Source: Candidatus Treponema excrementipullorum
GTDB taxonomy: Bacteria > Spirochaetota > Spirochaetia > Treponematales > Treponemataceae
Length of the DNA: 18,529 nucleotides
Direction: 5' to 3'
Assembly (NCBI GenBank): GCA_018883625.1
Contig: JAHLFV010000012.1
Coordinates: forward strand, 1 to 18,529
This document shows positions 6,207 to 13,946 of the stretch, one piece after another (within the stretch, counting starts at the first letter, position 1; every line of letters starts with the position of its first letter). Under the pieces are notes generated by a model. That model did no database searches. It saw only the letters and a list, made by a program, of their open reading frames with translations, and was not told where the DNA came from. Position numbers and translations under genes: made by a program.

Positions 6207-6251
6207 TACCGGCGTATGGAACTGCCGATTCCTTTCGCCGGTATTTTTTTT
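6207..6251 (+). terminator. Rho-independent terminator after the calcium-loop protein gene
   Basis: TACCGGCG (6207-6214) pairs with CGCCGGTA (6236-6243), followed by eight T residues at 6244-6251. The 21-base loop is long but the GC-rich stem and T-run are clear. Confidence 0.85.
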
Positions 6252-6273
6252 GCAGAAAAAATAAAAAAAAACA

Positions 6274-6302
6274 TTGACAACAGAGAATTTCCGTTATATC
6301 AT
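6274..6302 (+). promoter_or_regulatory. Promoter of the LacI-family regulator gene
   Basis: Consensus TTGACA (6274-6279) and TATCAT (6297-6302) with a 17-base spacer. The predicted start of transcription, about 6308-6310, falls inside the operator palindrome at 6305-6320. Confidence 0.75.
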
Positions 6303-6304
6303 AT

Positions 6305-6320
6305 ACAAAAACGTTTTTGT
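6305..6320. promoter_or_regulatory. Operator 1 for the LacI-family regulator
   Basis: A perfect 16-bp palindrome, ACAAAAACGTTTTTGT, with the central CG typical of LacI/GalR-family operators. It overlaps the transcription start of the regulator's own promoter, which predicts autorepression. The same 16 bases form the core of the larger palindrome at 7357-7392. Confidence 0.8.
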
Positions 6321-6334
6321 AATTGGAGATAATA

Positions 6335-7354
6335 GTGGCTTCAATTAAAGATGTAGCACAAATTGCAGGTGTTTCTATAGGTACTGTATCGCGGGCATTC
6401 AATAATTATAGTGATATATGTGAGGAAACAAGACAGCGCATATATGAAGCTGCAAAGTCCATCAATTACGTACCAAATATAAATGCAAGAAATCTTTCAT
6501 CAAAAAGAAATCATAGTTATGCACTAGTGATTTCAGGATTCTTAGATGAAAATCCAAATGAAAGTATTTTAGTTGCACACATGAGAGGTGTATTTCAATT
6601 TGCTATAAAAAATAATCTAGAATTTGCAGTGCATATGACTGGAACTACGATTCAGAAAAAACAATCTTACAAGTCGTTTTGCGAGGAACATGCTGTATCT
6701 GGTGTAATTCTTAGTGGCATCACAACTGATGACCCGTATTTTTTGGAACTAACAGAACATGCTTCTATACCTTGTGTTGCCATCGATATTTCTATTCCCA
6801 GTGCCAATGTTGGTAGTGTTTCTGTAGATAATTTTTCAGCTATGCGTGATATGACTTTTCACTTGTTTGAGATGGGGCATAGAGATATCTGTGTCATTAC
6901 CGGAAAAATACATACCTCGGTAAATGCTGAACGTTTAGCTGGAGTTCGGGCTGCATATGATTATATTGAGGCGAGTTTGTCTGATGAGGATATTTATTGT
7001 GGAGACTTTTCTCAAGAAAAAGCATATCAGATAATTGTAAATTTAATTGCAACTGGTAAACTTCATAAATATACGGCTTTCTTGTGTTTTAGTGACTTCA
7101 TGGCGATGGGGGTACTAGAAGCTTTGAAAAAAAATGGTTTTTCTGTTCCAAATGATTTTTCTGTCACAGGTTTTGATGATATTCCTCAGGCGAGATACGT
7201 TTCCCCGCCGTTGACGACTATTCGGCAAAATTTTACAGATGCAGGGGTAAGGGCCGGTAAATTATTATATGAAATGGTACATGGCTCAAAAAAAAGACAA
7301 GATGTTATTTCTTATGATCTTGTAAAAAGAGAAAGTGTAAAAAATAGTATTTAA
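6335..7354 (+). CDS. LacI/GalR-family transcriptional repressor of the sugar operon
   Basis: 339 residues, the usual family length. The N-terminus IKDVAQIAGVSIGTVSRAFN is the helix-turn-helix, followed by the hinge helix with NINARNLSSKR near residues 50-60. The periplasmic-binding-protein-like effector domain fills the rest, with the family hallmark VSVDNFSAM in the middle and GFDDIPQARYVSPPLTTIRQ near the end. I chose GTG 6335, which gives the classical VASIKDVA start with GGAG at 6325-6328; the frame extends to a TTG at 6323 but that would use the Shine-Dalgarno as coding sequence. It likely represses its own promoter and the importer-phosphorylase genes through the two matching palindromes. 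The inducer is probably the imported sugar or its product, which is an inference from the neighbours. Confidence 0.92.
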   Translation: MASIKDVAQIAGVSIGTVSRAFNNYSDICEETRQRIYEAAKSINYVPNINARNLSSKRNHSYALVISGFLDENPNESILVAHMRGVFQFAIKNNLEFAVHMTGTTIQKKQSYKSFCEEHAVSGVILSGITTDDPYFLELTEHASIPCVAIDISIPSANVGSVSVDNFSAMRDMTFHLFEMGHRDICVITGKIHTSVNAERLAGVRAAYDYIEASLSDEDIYCGDFSQEKAYQIIVNLIATGKLHKYTAFLCFSDFMAMGVLEALKKNGFSVPNDFSVTGFDDIPQARYVSPPLTTIRQNFTDAGVRAGKLLYEMVHGSKKRQDVISYDLVKRESVKNSI

Positions 7355-7356
7355 AA

Positions 7357-7392
7357 AAACCAAGTTACAAAAACGTTTTTGTAACTTGGTTT
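7357..7392. promoter_or_regulatory. 36-bp perfect palindrome: operator 2, possibly also a terminator
   Basis: The 18 bases on each side of the centre (between 7374 and 7375) are perfectly complementary. The core is identical to operator 1 (ACAAAAACGTTTTTGT) and is flanked by AAACCAAGTT and its complement. It begins two bases after the regulator's stop codon and lies 64 bases upstream of the binding-protein gene. As RNA it would form an 18-bp stem followed by an interrupted T-rich stretch, so it may also reduce read-through from the regulator gene. No strong -35/-10 pair for the operon could be fixed downstream; TATATT at 7429-7434 is a possible -10. Confidence 0.8.
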
Positions 7393-7402
7393 ATGTTTTT
7401 AG

Positions 7403-7422
7403 CTACATAAATGCATATGTAG
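7403..7422. promoter_or_regulatory. Second inverted repeat in the importer leader
   Basis: CTACATA (7403-7409) and TATGTAG (7416-7422) are perfectly complementary around AATGCA. It lies between operator 2 and the ribosome binding site, so it could be another protein site or an mRNA hairpin. No function can be assigned. Confidence 0.4.
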
Positions 7423-7456
7423 TTACAGTATATTAGTTCTTCAAAAGGAGGAAATT

Positions 7457-8761
7457 ATGAAGAAAGTTTTTACTGTAGTATTGTTTCTTTTAGGAACAAT
7501 TTTTTTTGTGGGCTGTCAAAAGTCTGAACAGGAATCGAAAGAAATTGTAGAACTTGTTATTCCGTCTTATAAAACGGGGCAAAATGTTGGTGCAAAGTTT
7601 TTTAAACCTCAAGTTGAACGTTTTAATGAAAAGTACGCCGGCATTTATAAAATAACTCTTGAAAGTGTTCCGGAAGCATCATTTAAAGACAGATTAAAAC
7701 AACTTGCACAACAAGGAAAATTACCTGTTTTAGTTCAAGGTGGGGATTTTGATTGGTTTAAGAATGTTGTAATACCCAACGGGCTTGCTTATGATTTATC
7801 TAGCTGGCTTGAAACAACACCTCAAGTAAAAGATATTTTACTTGAGGATGGTATTAAATATTGTACAGAATCCACAGGTGAAATTTTTAGTCTCCCATTA
7901 TTTTATATCAGGCCAATTGGTTTCTTCTATAATCAAACAATGTATACACCTTCCGGTGATATATCTTCAATGTCAATGGATCAGTGGTTAGATGATATTA
8001 GCAATCAGAAAATTGCTTTATCTACTGCAGAAAACGGATGGACAACTGCGTTATTTTTAACTGCTCTGATTGCAAATGAAGCTGGTGGCGTAGAATTTTT
8101 ACAATCTGGGGTAAATGAGAAAATTACTGATTTTAATCATCCTGCATTTATTTCAGCGGTAGAAAAGCTTCAGACTCTATTAATGAACAATGCATCTCCT
8201 AATAGTATTGGTGGTGGGTATCCAGTCGTTGCCAATGATTTCATGAGTAAACAGGCCTCCATAATTTCTAACGGATCTTGGATGAGTGTTGATTTCAGTG
8301 ATGGAAATAGCAAAAATTGGAGTAATGGTTTCAATGGAGCTGATGTTCGAGCTTCTTTATATCCTGGAAATATTGGGATAGCAAATGCGGCAACATATGG
8401 TGAATGGTGGATTAGCGCAGATGCCTCAGCAGAAGAAATAAGTGCTGCTACAGCTTTTTTAGAATTTATAAACTCACCTGAAGAAATAGAAGCTTATCTA
8501 TTATCAGAAGGAGGAACAGCTCCCAAAGTAACATACTCTGAAACATTTAAAACAGAATACTGGAAAACAACTGTGTTTGGAGATTTAGCGGAAGATACAA
8601 CAGAAGGAACTATATTTGTACCAGCAATTTTGGATGTGATGCCTGCTTCTGTTGCAAATATTGAGTTTGGAAAGTTACTTCCTTCTTTAGCTGATGGAAG
8701 TTATTCACCAAAGGAATTCTGTGAGTGGCTTACTCAAAAAGCAATAGAAGCAGTGAACTAA
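7457..8761 (+). CDS. ABC sugar transporter, substrate-binding lipoprotein
   Basis: 434 residues, the usual size of family 1 extracellular solute-binding proteins (MalE/UgpB type). The N-terminus MKKVFTVVLFLLG leads to FVGC with C20 as the lipidated cysteine, so it should be anchored to a membrane and face the periplasm. The core contains the family's features: an N-lobe start VELVIPSYKTG, a middle NGSWMSVDF segment typical of sugar binders, and a C-lobe FLEFINSPEEIEAY. It captures the sugar and delivers it to the two permeases encoded next. AAGGAGG at 7445-7451 sets the start. The sugar cannot be read from the sequence; the neighbouring GH65 phosphorylase suggests an alpha-glucoside such as a glucose disaccharide. 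Confidence 0.9.
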   Translation: MKKVFTVVLFLLGTIFFVGCQKSEQESKEIVELVIPSYKTGQNVGAKFFKPQVERFNEKYAGIYKITLESVPEASFKDRLKQLAQQGKLPVLVQGGDFDWFKNVVIPNGLAYDLSSWLETTPQVKDILLEDGIKYCTESTGEIFSLPLFYIRPIGFFYNQTMYTPSGDISSMSMDQWLDDISNQKIALSTAENGWTTALFLTALIANEAGGVEFLQSGVNEKITDFNHPAFISAVEKLQTLLMNNASPNSIGGGYPVVANDFMSKQASIISNGSWMSVDFSDGNSKNWSNGFNGADVRASLYPGNIGIANAATYGEWWISADASAEEISAATAFLEFINSPEEIEAYLLSEGGTAPKVTYSETFKTEYWKTTVFGDLAEDTTEGTIFVPAILDVMPASVANIEFGKLLPSLADGSYSPKEFCEWLTQKAIEAVN

Positions 8762-8769
8762 CTAATTTA

Positions 8770-8802
8770 CAGAGGATTTTCTTATAATGGGGAAATCCTC
8801 TG
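8770..8802 (+). promoter_or_regulatory. Intercistronic stem-loop between binding-protein and permease genes
   Basis: The arms 8770-8781 and 8791-8802 (CAGAGGATTTTC and its complement with one G-U) form a 12-bp stem with the loop TTATAATGG. There is no T-run. Hairpins here in binding-protein operons are known to stabilise the upstream message and lower permease expression relative to the binding protein; that role is inferred. Confidence 0.65.
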
Positions 8803-8823
8803 TCATTCAGAAAAGAGGTAAAT

Positions 8824-9711
8824 ATGGTTAAGTCCTTTAGGAATAGAAACAGAAGGAATTTCAAATGGATATATCTATTTGTTTTACCTACCGTTATCAT
8901 TTTTGTTCTGTTCTATTTGGTTCCGATTTTAGAAGTTATTGTTACTTCATTTATGGAGTGGGATGGATATAATACAGCTACATTTAAGGGAATAGAAAAT
9001 TACATCTCATTATTTTCTAGAAATTCATTTTTATTGGCACTTCGGAACTTTGTTTTATGGGCTCTCATCGCTGCTATCTTTCACGTAGGGTTTGGTGTTC
9101 TTGTTGCATTTATTTTTTATCAAAAACCACGCGGATGGCGTTTTGCCAGAACTGTGTTTATGATTCCTAATGTGATTTCAGCTGCGGCATGGGCAATTAT
9201 TTATCGGTTCATTTTTAATAATCAATTTGGAATTTTGAATCAGATAATGAGAATTTTTAATCCTGATTTTAATGTAAATTGGTTTTATTCTAGTCCTTAT
9301 GCTTTTTGGGCTGTTACTTTTACCTGGCTTTTCTATGCTGTTATTGTAACACTGATAGTTCATAGTGAACTTGTAAATATTCCTACAGAAATTAATGAGG
9401 CGGCAAAAATAGATGGTGCAACAGGTTTACAACTTATTTTTAAAATTCAACTTCCACTGTGTAGGAATGCAATAGGGACAAGTATAATTCTGTCTATAAC
9501 TTCTAGAATTACCATGTATGAACAAATAGCTCTTACAACCGCTGGCGGCCCTGGAGATGATACGATGAGTTTATCCCTATTACTTGTAAGTAGTCTTATG
9601 GATTACCGATACGGTTTTGCTAATGCTGTCGGAGTAATAATGCTCTTACTAGGTGTTGTGGTTTTATTAGTGATTAATAAAACATTTAAAATGAATGAAG
9701 CATTGTATTGA
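8824..9711 (+). CDS. ABC sugar transporter, permease (MalF/UgpA type)
   Basis: 295 residues. A basic N-terminus (FRNRNRRNFKW) precedes the first membrane helix, and about six hydrophobic segments follow. The cytoplasmic EAA loop, NEAAKIDGATGLQLIFKIQLP near residues 191-211 (E192, A193, A194, D197, G198), is the contact site for the ATPase subunit and defines the family. It forms the channel together with the second permease. GAGG at 8815-8818 is the ribosome binding site. The ATPase subunit is not encoded in this cluster. Confidence 0.92.
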   Translation: MVKSFRNRNRRNFKWIYLFVLPTVIIFVLFYLVPILEVIVTSFMEWDGYNTATFKGIENYISLFSRNSFLLALRNFVLWALIAAIFHVGFGVLVAFIFYQKPRGWRFARTVFMIPNVISAAAWAIIYRFIFNNQFGILNQIMRIFNPDFNVNWFYSSPYAFWAVTFTWLFYAVIVTLIVHSELVNIPTEINEAAKIDGATGLQLIFKIQLPLCRNAIGTSIILSITSRITMYEQIALTTAGGPGDDTMSLSLLLVSSLMDYRYGFANAVGVIMLLLGVVVLLVINKTFKMNEALY

Positions 9712-9725
9712 TGGGGGGGCATTTT

Positions 9726-10538
9726 ATGAAAAAAATCTTTATGTACTCTATTTTACTCTTTGTTGTACTCATTTCTGTCTTTCCAATCCTGTGGATAGTA
9801 CTTTCCTCATTCAAATCAAATGGAGAAATTTTGTCAACTCCACTGTCTATTCCCATGTCATTTAACTTTACAGTTTATTTTGACCTCTTAACGGAGTATA
9901 ATTTTTTTCAGTTTTTTCTGAATTCCATCTTTATAGCTACTGTTTCGAGTTTAATATCTTTATTGATTTTTAGTATGAGTGCATATGTGATTGCACGATT
10001 TGAATTTCCAGGGAAGACATTGTTTTTTATTTTATTTACTTTGACATTATTGGTACCCAGTCATAGTAGAACTCAGCCTATTTTTTCTTTGGTTATGAAT
10101 TTAGGTTTATACGATAATATCTTGGGATTAACTATTGTTTACCTTTCTGCAGGATTGGCAATGTCACTTTTTCTATTAAAAGCCGGTTTTATGAGTATTC
10201 CTGAATCCTTAGGGGAATCTGCTGAAATAGAGGGAGCAGGATTTCTTAAAACTTTTTTCTTAATATATGTTCCACTCGTAAAAAGTTCTTTATCTACAGC
10301 AGGTATACTAATGTTTTTAGGAAATTGGAATGAGTATTATTTTGCATCATTACTGACATCTTCTGACAGCTCAAGAACCTTACCGGTTGCACTATCTTTT
10401 TTTACAAGTGAATTTTCATACAACTACACGTCATTGTTTGCTGCTCTGACAGTAGTTGTCTTGCCAGGAATTATTTTATATGCAGTTACATCTCGTCATG
10501 TTCAAATGGGAATTGCCTCAACAGGAGTAAAAGGATGA
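9726..10538 (+). CDS. ABC sugar transporter, permease (MalG/UgpE type)
   Basis: 270 residues with about six membrane helices, starting MKKIFMYSILLFVVL. The EAA-type loop is ESAEIEGAGFLKTFFLIYVPL near residues 164-184 (E164, A166, G170), followed by the family motif FLGNWNEYYFA. It pairs with the preceding permease. I chose ATG 9726 because a G7 tract at 9713-9719 serves as its ribosome binding site; the frame is open to a TTG at 9708 and an ATG at 9711, which would overlap the previous stop. Its own stop overlaps the next start (ATGA). Confidence 0.9.
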   Translation: MKKIFMYSILLFVVLISVFPILWIVLSSFKSNGEILSTPLSIPMSFNFTVYFDLLTEYNFFQFFLNSIFIATVSSLISLLIFSMSAYVIARFEFPGKTLFFILFTLTLLVPSHSRTQPIFSLVMNLGLYDNILGLTIVYLSAGLAMSLFLLKAGFMSIPESLGESAEIEGAGFLKTFFLIYVPLVKSSLSTAGILMFLGNWNEYYFASLLTSSDSSRTLPVALSFFTSEFSYNYTSLFAALTVVVLPGIILYAVTSRHVQMGIASTGVKG

Positions 10539-12883
10539 ATCAAAAAAACTATATTTTATGGGATAATAGTGGTTGGATAGTAAATGTAAAAAGTTTTTTA
10601 CCTGATTACTTGGCAAAAACAGAGTCGGTTTTTTGTCAAGGGAATGGAAGGCTTGGGCTACGAGCTGTTACTGAAGAATCTTACTGTGGAATGGTCCGTA
10701 ATATGTTTGTTAACGGAACGTTTAATCGATTTTCAGAGAATGAAGTAACAGAATTACCTAATTTGCCTGATATGACGGCCTTTGAAATATACATAAACGG
10801 TCACTCTTTTTCTCTATTGAAGGGTAATTTTTTGGATTATACTTTATCTCTTAATTTGTACAACGGTAAATTAAAACGCGAGTTTATATGGATATCCCCT
10901 GAACAACATAAATTTAAAATGGTCTTTGAAAGATTTGTATCCATGACAGAAAGAGATTTAGTGGGAATGAAAATAAGTATCACACCTCTTAACTGTGATT
11001 GTGAAGTACTTATTAAAACGGGGATAGATGGTCAAATGACCAATTCTGGTTCCCAACACTTTGAAGAGGGGGAAAGCTGTGTATTGCCGGGAAATATTTT
11101 ACAAATGTGTTCAAAAACAACAAATTCTGATGTATTTGTTGTTAATCAAGTAAATCTGGAAAGTTACATAGATGGTTGGAGAATAGAAAAGCCTTTTTCT
11201 GTCACTATAGGTAGACGTAAAATAACAGCTAAGGGAGAATATGTACTCTCTCCTAAACAGACATTATCTATAGAAAAATTAGCATTGGTTATAACATCCC
11301 GAGATATTTATTTTGATGGCAAACAAAACAGACCTTCCACATACTACAAAACGTATGCTGAAACCAGAGGGGGACACATATTTAATAATAATTTTGATTT
11401 CCATTTTGGACAATCTGAAAAGACGTGGAAAAAAGTGTGGAATGAAATAGACATAGAAATTTCAGCATCGTCAAATCGAGATCAAACATTTCTGAGATTT
11501 GCTATGTATCATTTGATGATTATGACCGATATCAAAGATTCTCGTATGGGTATAGGAGCAAAGGGCTTGTCTGGAGAGGGATATAAAGGTCATTCATTTT
11601 GGGATACAGAAATTTTTATTATGCCCTTTTTTTTATTTACGCAACCTGATGTTGCTCGGATAATTCTTAGTTATAGGGGAAAAAGTTTGCCTGGTGCTTA
11701 TGCAAAGGCAAAAAAATATGGATATAAAGGGGCGATGTTTCCGTGGGAATCAGCCTGGCTTGATGATGGAGAAGTAACTCCGGATTGGGGTGGGACTGAT
11801 ATTGTCACTGGTAAGGCTATGGAAATTTTAACCGGTCATTTAGAACAGCATATTTCTGCTGATATTGCTTTTGCAATTTATCAATACTATGTGGCAACAG
11901 ATGACACATCTTTCATGGAACAATTTGGGTATGAAATTGTTCTTGGAACAGCTGAATTTTGGTTGTCACGGATAGAAATAGATGCTGAAGGTATTGGACA
12001 TATTAATGATGTAATAGGCCCGGATGAATATAAGGAACATGTTAATGATAATGCATTTACTAATCATCTTGTGTTCCATAACTTGGCAGTTGCAGAGGAA
12101 TTTTACGATACCCTTATGCAAAATAATAGTACACTATTGGATAAGTTAGTAGAAAAAACAAATTTCAACATCGATAAATGTAGAGAAATAAAAGAAAAAT
12201 TATACTTGCCTCAAGTTAACTCACAGGGCTTAATGGAACAGTTTGAAGGTTATTTTAACCTTTCTGAAATTGATTTAACAAAATATAAAAATGCTTCCAC
12301 TGTGGGAAATATCTATAACGATTATAACATGAAAATGTTGTCTCAAATAAAAGTATCAAAACAAGCAGATACTTTGCTTCTGATGTTGCTTTTAGAGAAT
12401 GTTTTTCCGGAAGAGTGTAAGAAAAAAAATTATTACTATTATGAGGCAAAAACTCTTCATGATTCTTCATTGAGTAAATGTTCACACTCAATTTTGGCTG
12501 CAGATATTGGCTTGTTAGATGAGGCGTATAAGTTTTTTAAAGAAGGTATGCTAACAGATTTTGGAGATAATCTATTAAGTAGCGATGAAGGAATTCATAG
12601 TGCATGTATGGGAGGAATTTGGCAAAGTGTTGTTATGGGGTTTGGTGGTATCCGCATTGCGGAAGAGGGATTACGAATCAATCCCGTTCTACCGAAAGAA
12701 TGGAATTCATTAAAATTTTCCATATATTGGAGAGGTATACGTACTGAAATTTCAATTAATGGGAAGAATATAACTGTCAAAAATGAGGGTAATAAGTCTT
12801 TAAATTTCAGTCATCGAGGACAAGAATACTGGTTGGAACCTAGAAAAAAACTGGTATTTTATTCAAATAATGAAAGAGAATAA
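10535..12883 (+). CDS. GH65 family disaccharide phosphorylase (maltose/kojibiose/trehalose phosphorylase type)
   Basis: Cytoplasmic inverting phosphorylase: an alpha-linked glucose disaccharide plus phosphate gives beta-glucose 1-phosphate and the reducing-end sugar. 782 residues, the normal GH65 length. The N-terminal beta-sandwich (about 1-270) starts with the family's GNGRLGLR segment. The (alpha/alpha)6 barrel follows, with FWDTEIF and, at 494-499, IGPDEY carrying the predicted general acid E498. Phosphate-site elements HDSSLS (642-647) and GIHSACMGG (686-694) are present, and a C-terminal beta domain ends the protein. The ATG overlaps the permease stop, so translation is coupled. Which disaccharide is used cannot be told with confidence. 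The downstream beta-phosphoglucomutase fits the beta-glucose 1-phosphate product. Confidence 0.92.
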   Translation: MNQKNYILWDNSGWIVNVKSFLPDYLAKTESVFCQGNGRLGLRAVTEESYCGMVRNMFVNGTFNRFSENEVTELPNLPDMTAFEIYINGHSFSLLKGNFLDYTLSLNLYNGKLKREFIWISPEQHKFKMVFERFVSMTERDLVGMKISITPLNCDCEVLIKTGIDGQMTNSGSQHFEEGESCVLPGNILQMCSKTTNSDVFVVNQVNLESYIDGWRIEKPFSVTIGRRKITAKGEYVLSPKQTLSIEKLALVITSRDIYFDGKQNRPSTYYKTYAETRGGHIFNNNFDFHFGQSEKTWKKVWNEIDIEISASSNRDQTFLRFAMYHLMIMTDIKDSRMGIGAKGLSGEGYKGHSFWDTEIFIMPFFLFTQPDVARIILSYRGKSLPGAYAKAKKYGYKGAMFPWESAWLDDGEVTPDWGGTDIVTGKAMEILTGHLEQHISADIAFAIYQYYVATDDTSFMEQFGYEIVLGTAEFWLSRIEIDAEGIGHINDVIGPDEYKEHVNDNAFTNHLVFHNLAVAEEFYDTLMQNNSTLLDKLVEKTNFNIDKCREIKEKLYLPQVNSQGLMEQFEGYFNLSEIDLTKYKNASTVGNIYNDYNMKMLSQIKVSKQADTLLLMLLLENVFPEECKKKNYYYYEAKTLHDSSLSKCSHSILAADIGLLDEAYKFFKEGMLTDFGDNLLSSDEGIHSACMGGIWQSVVMGFGGIRIAEEGLRINPVLPKEWNSLKFSIYWRGIRTEISINGKNITVKNEGNKSLNFSHRGQEYWLEPRKKLVFYSNNERE

Positions 12884-12932
12884 AGACATATTGTCTTGTT
12901 TATCTTAGTAGAATTATTATGAGGTATTTATT

Positions 12933-13573
12933 ATGGAAAAAAAATATAAAGGAATTATCTTTGATCTTGATGGGGTAATTTGTCACACAGATATGTATCA
13001 TTACAAAGCTTGGAAGGCTATAGCAGAAAAATTGCAAATTCCGTTTGATGAAAAAAAAATAATTTGTTAAGGGGAATTTCTCGGGCAGAAAGTCTTGATA
13101 TCATTTTGTCTGGTTCTAGCTTAAAATTGACTGAAAGGGAGAAAAACTCATTGACAGAAGAAAAAAATAATATATATCGAGACATGTTGTCGAAGATGTC
13201 AGAGTCAGATATCGATACGGAAACGAAGAATATGTTAATTACTTTGAAAAAAAAGTATATGTTAGCTGTTGCATCGTCCAGTAAGAATGCCCTATATATC
13301 TTACAAAAATTAAAGATAGATATTTTGTTTAATGTAATTGTTCAAGGATCTGATATCAATTACTCTAAACCACATCCAGAAGTATTTATGTTGGCTTCCG
13401 AGAAAATGAAACTAAAGTCAAAGGAATGTCTTGTGGTTGAAGATTCTAAATCTGGTGTTATTGCAGCTCTCGCTGGGGGGTTTGATTGTGCAGGTCTTGG
13501 TGATGCATCAAAATTGAATTGTACAACGTACCCGATAAAAAACTTAAAAAATATAGAAGCAATTCTGTTGTAA
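12933..13573 (+). pseudogene. pgmB: beta-phosphoglucomutase gene with a frame break in an A9 tract
   Basis: HAD-superfamily enzyme converting beta-glucose 1-phosphate to glucose 6-phosphate. ATG 12933 (GAGG at 12921-12924) encodes IIFDLDGVICHTD with the nucleophile D11 and acid/base D13, but this frame stops at a TAA (13068-13070) after 45 residues. The rest continues in the -1 frame from the A9 run at 13051-13059: LLRGISRAESL, then the ASSSKNA, YSKPHPEVF and VVEDSKSG motifs with the conserved Lys, Glu and Asp. Joined across the A-run by a -1 shift or one extra A, the protein is 213 residues, close to the family's 220. All catalytic residues survive and no other lesion is seen. It may therefore be rescued by slippage at A AAA AAA, be a recent mutation, or be a sequencing error. 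Confidence 0.85.
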
Positions 13574-13946
13574 ACAGAACAGGATTACTGTCAAGGATAG
13601 TTTACTCATTTGTAGGACTATGAACTGTTTTCTGCATATTCAGTAGACTGGGGTAAAAAGATTTAATATGAGTTTTTTCGCATGTAGCTGACAACTCCTG
13701 TTCAAATATAAACTTTCCTGTTTTTTTAAAGCAAGAACTTAAAGACAGTTTCTCCATGAGGAAGCTGTCTTTTTTATTGGGAATCAACTCTGAGGACTCC
13801 TTTGTCCACAATGTAACGCATTATATGCGAAAAACTCCAATAAAACGAAATAATCGTGCAACGTTATTGCCGAAAAGTTGTTTTAAAGAATATATTATAA
13901 AAGTATTATATTGGCAGGATTTTAATTTTTGGGGTAATTGATAAAG
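13574..13946. other. Intergenic region between the sugar operon and the efflux operon
   Basis: No gene supported. From 13574 to 13740 I see no structure I can name. A terminator stands at 13741-13775. The rest is AT-rich and must hold the efflux promoter; TATTAT at 13904-13909 is a candidate -10 and TTGTTT at 13878-13883 a -35, but their 20-base spacing is too long to be sure. A 13-base inverted repeat, CGCAT-TAT-ATGCG at 13817-13829, could be an operator for an efflux regulator. Confidence 0.5.
13741..13775 (+). terminator. Rho-independent terminator after the sugar operon
   Basis: AAAGACAG (13741-13748) pairs with CTGTCTTT (13765-13772), with further inner pairs including G-U wobbles around a small loop, and the T-run continues to 13775. 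It shares its arms with the hairpin at 4961-4994. Confidence 0.85.

Noticed and set aside
20..7414. A 13-base match GCTACATAAATGC at 20-32 and 7402-7414
   Set aside because: A match of this length is expected by chance in an AT-rich 18.5 kb sequence, and the flanks do not align.
13064..13573. A separate 169-residue HAD protein starting at TTG 13064
   Set aside because: It lacks the nucleophile motif, which lies just upstream in the other frame; the two parts align end to end with a single beta-phosphoglucomutase.
13602..13941. Short ORFs on both strands between the sugar and efflux operons
   Set aside because: They cross the terminator at 13741-13775, lack ribosome binding sites and have no protein-like composition.
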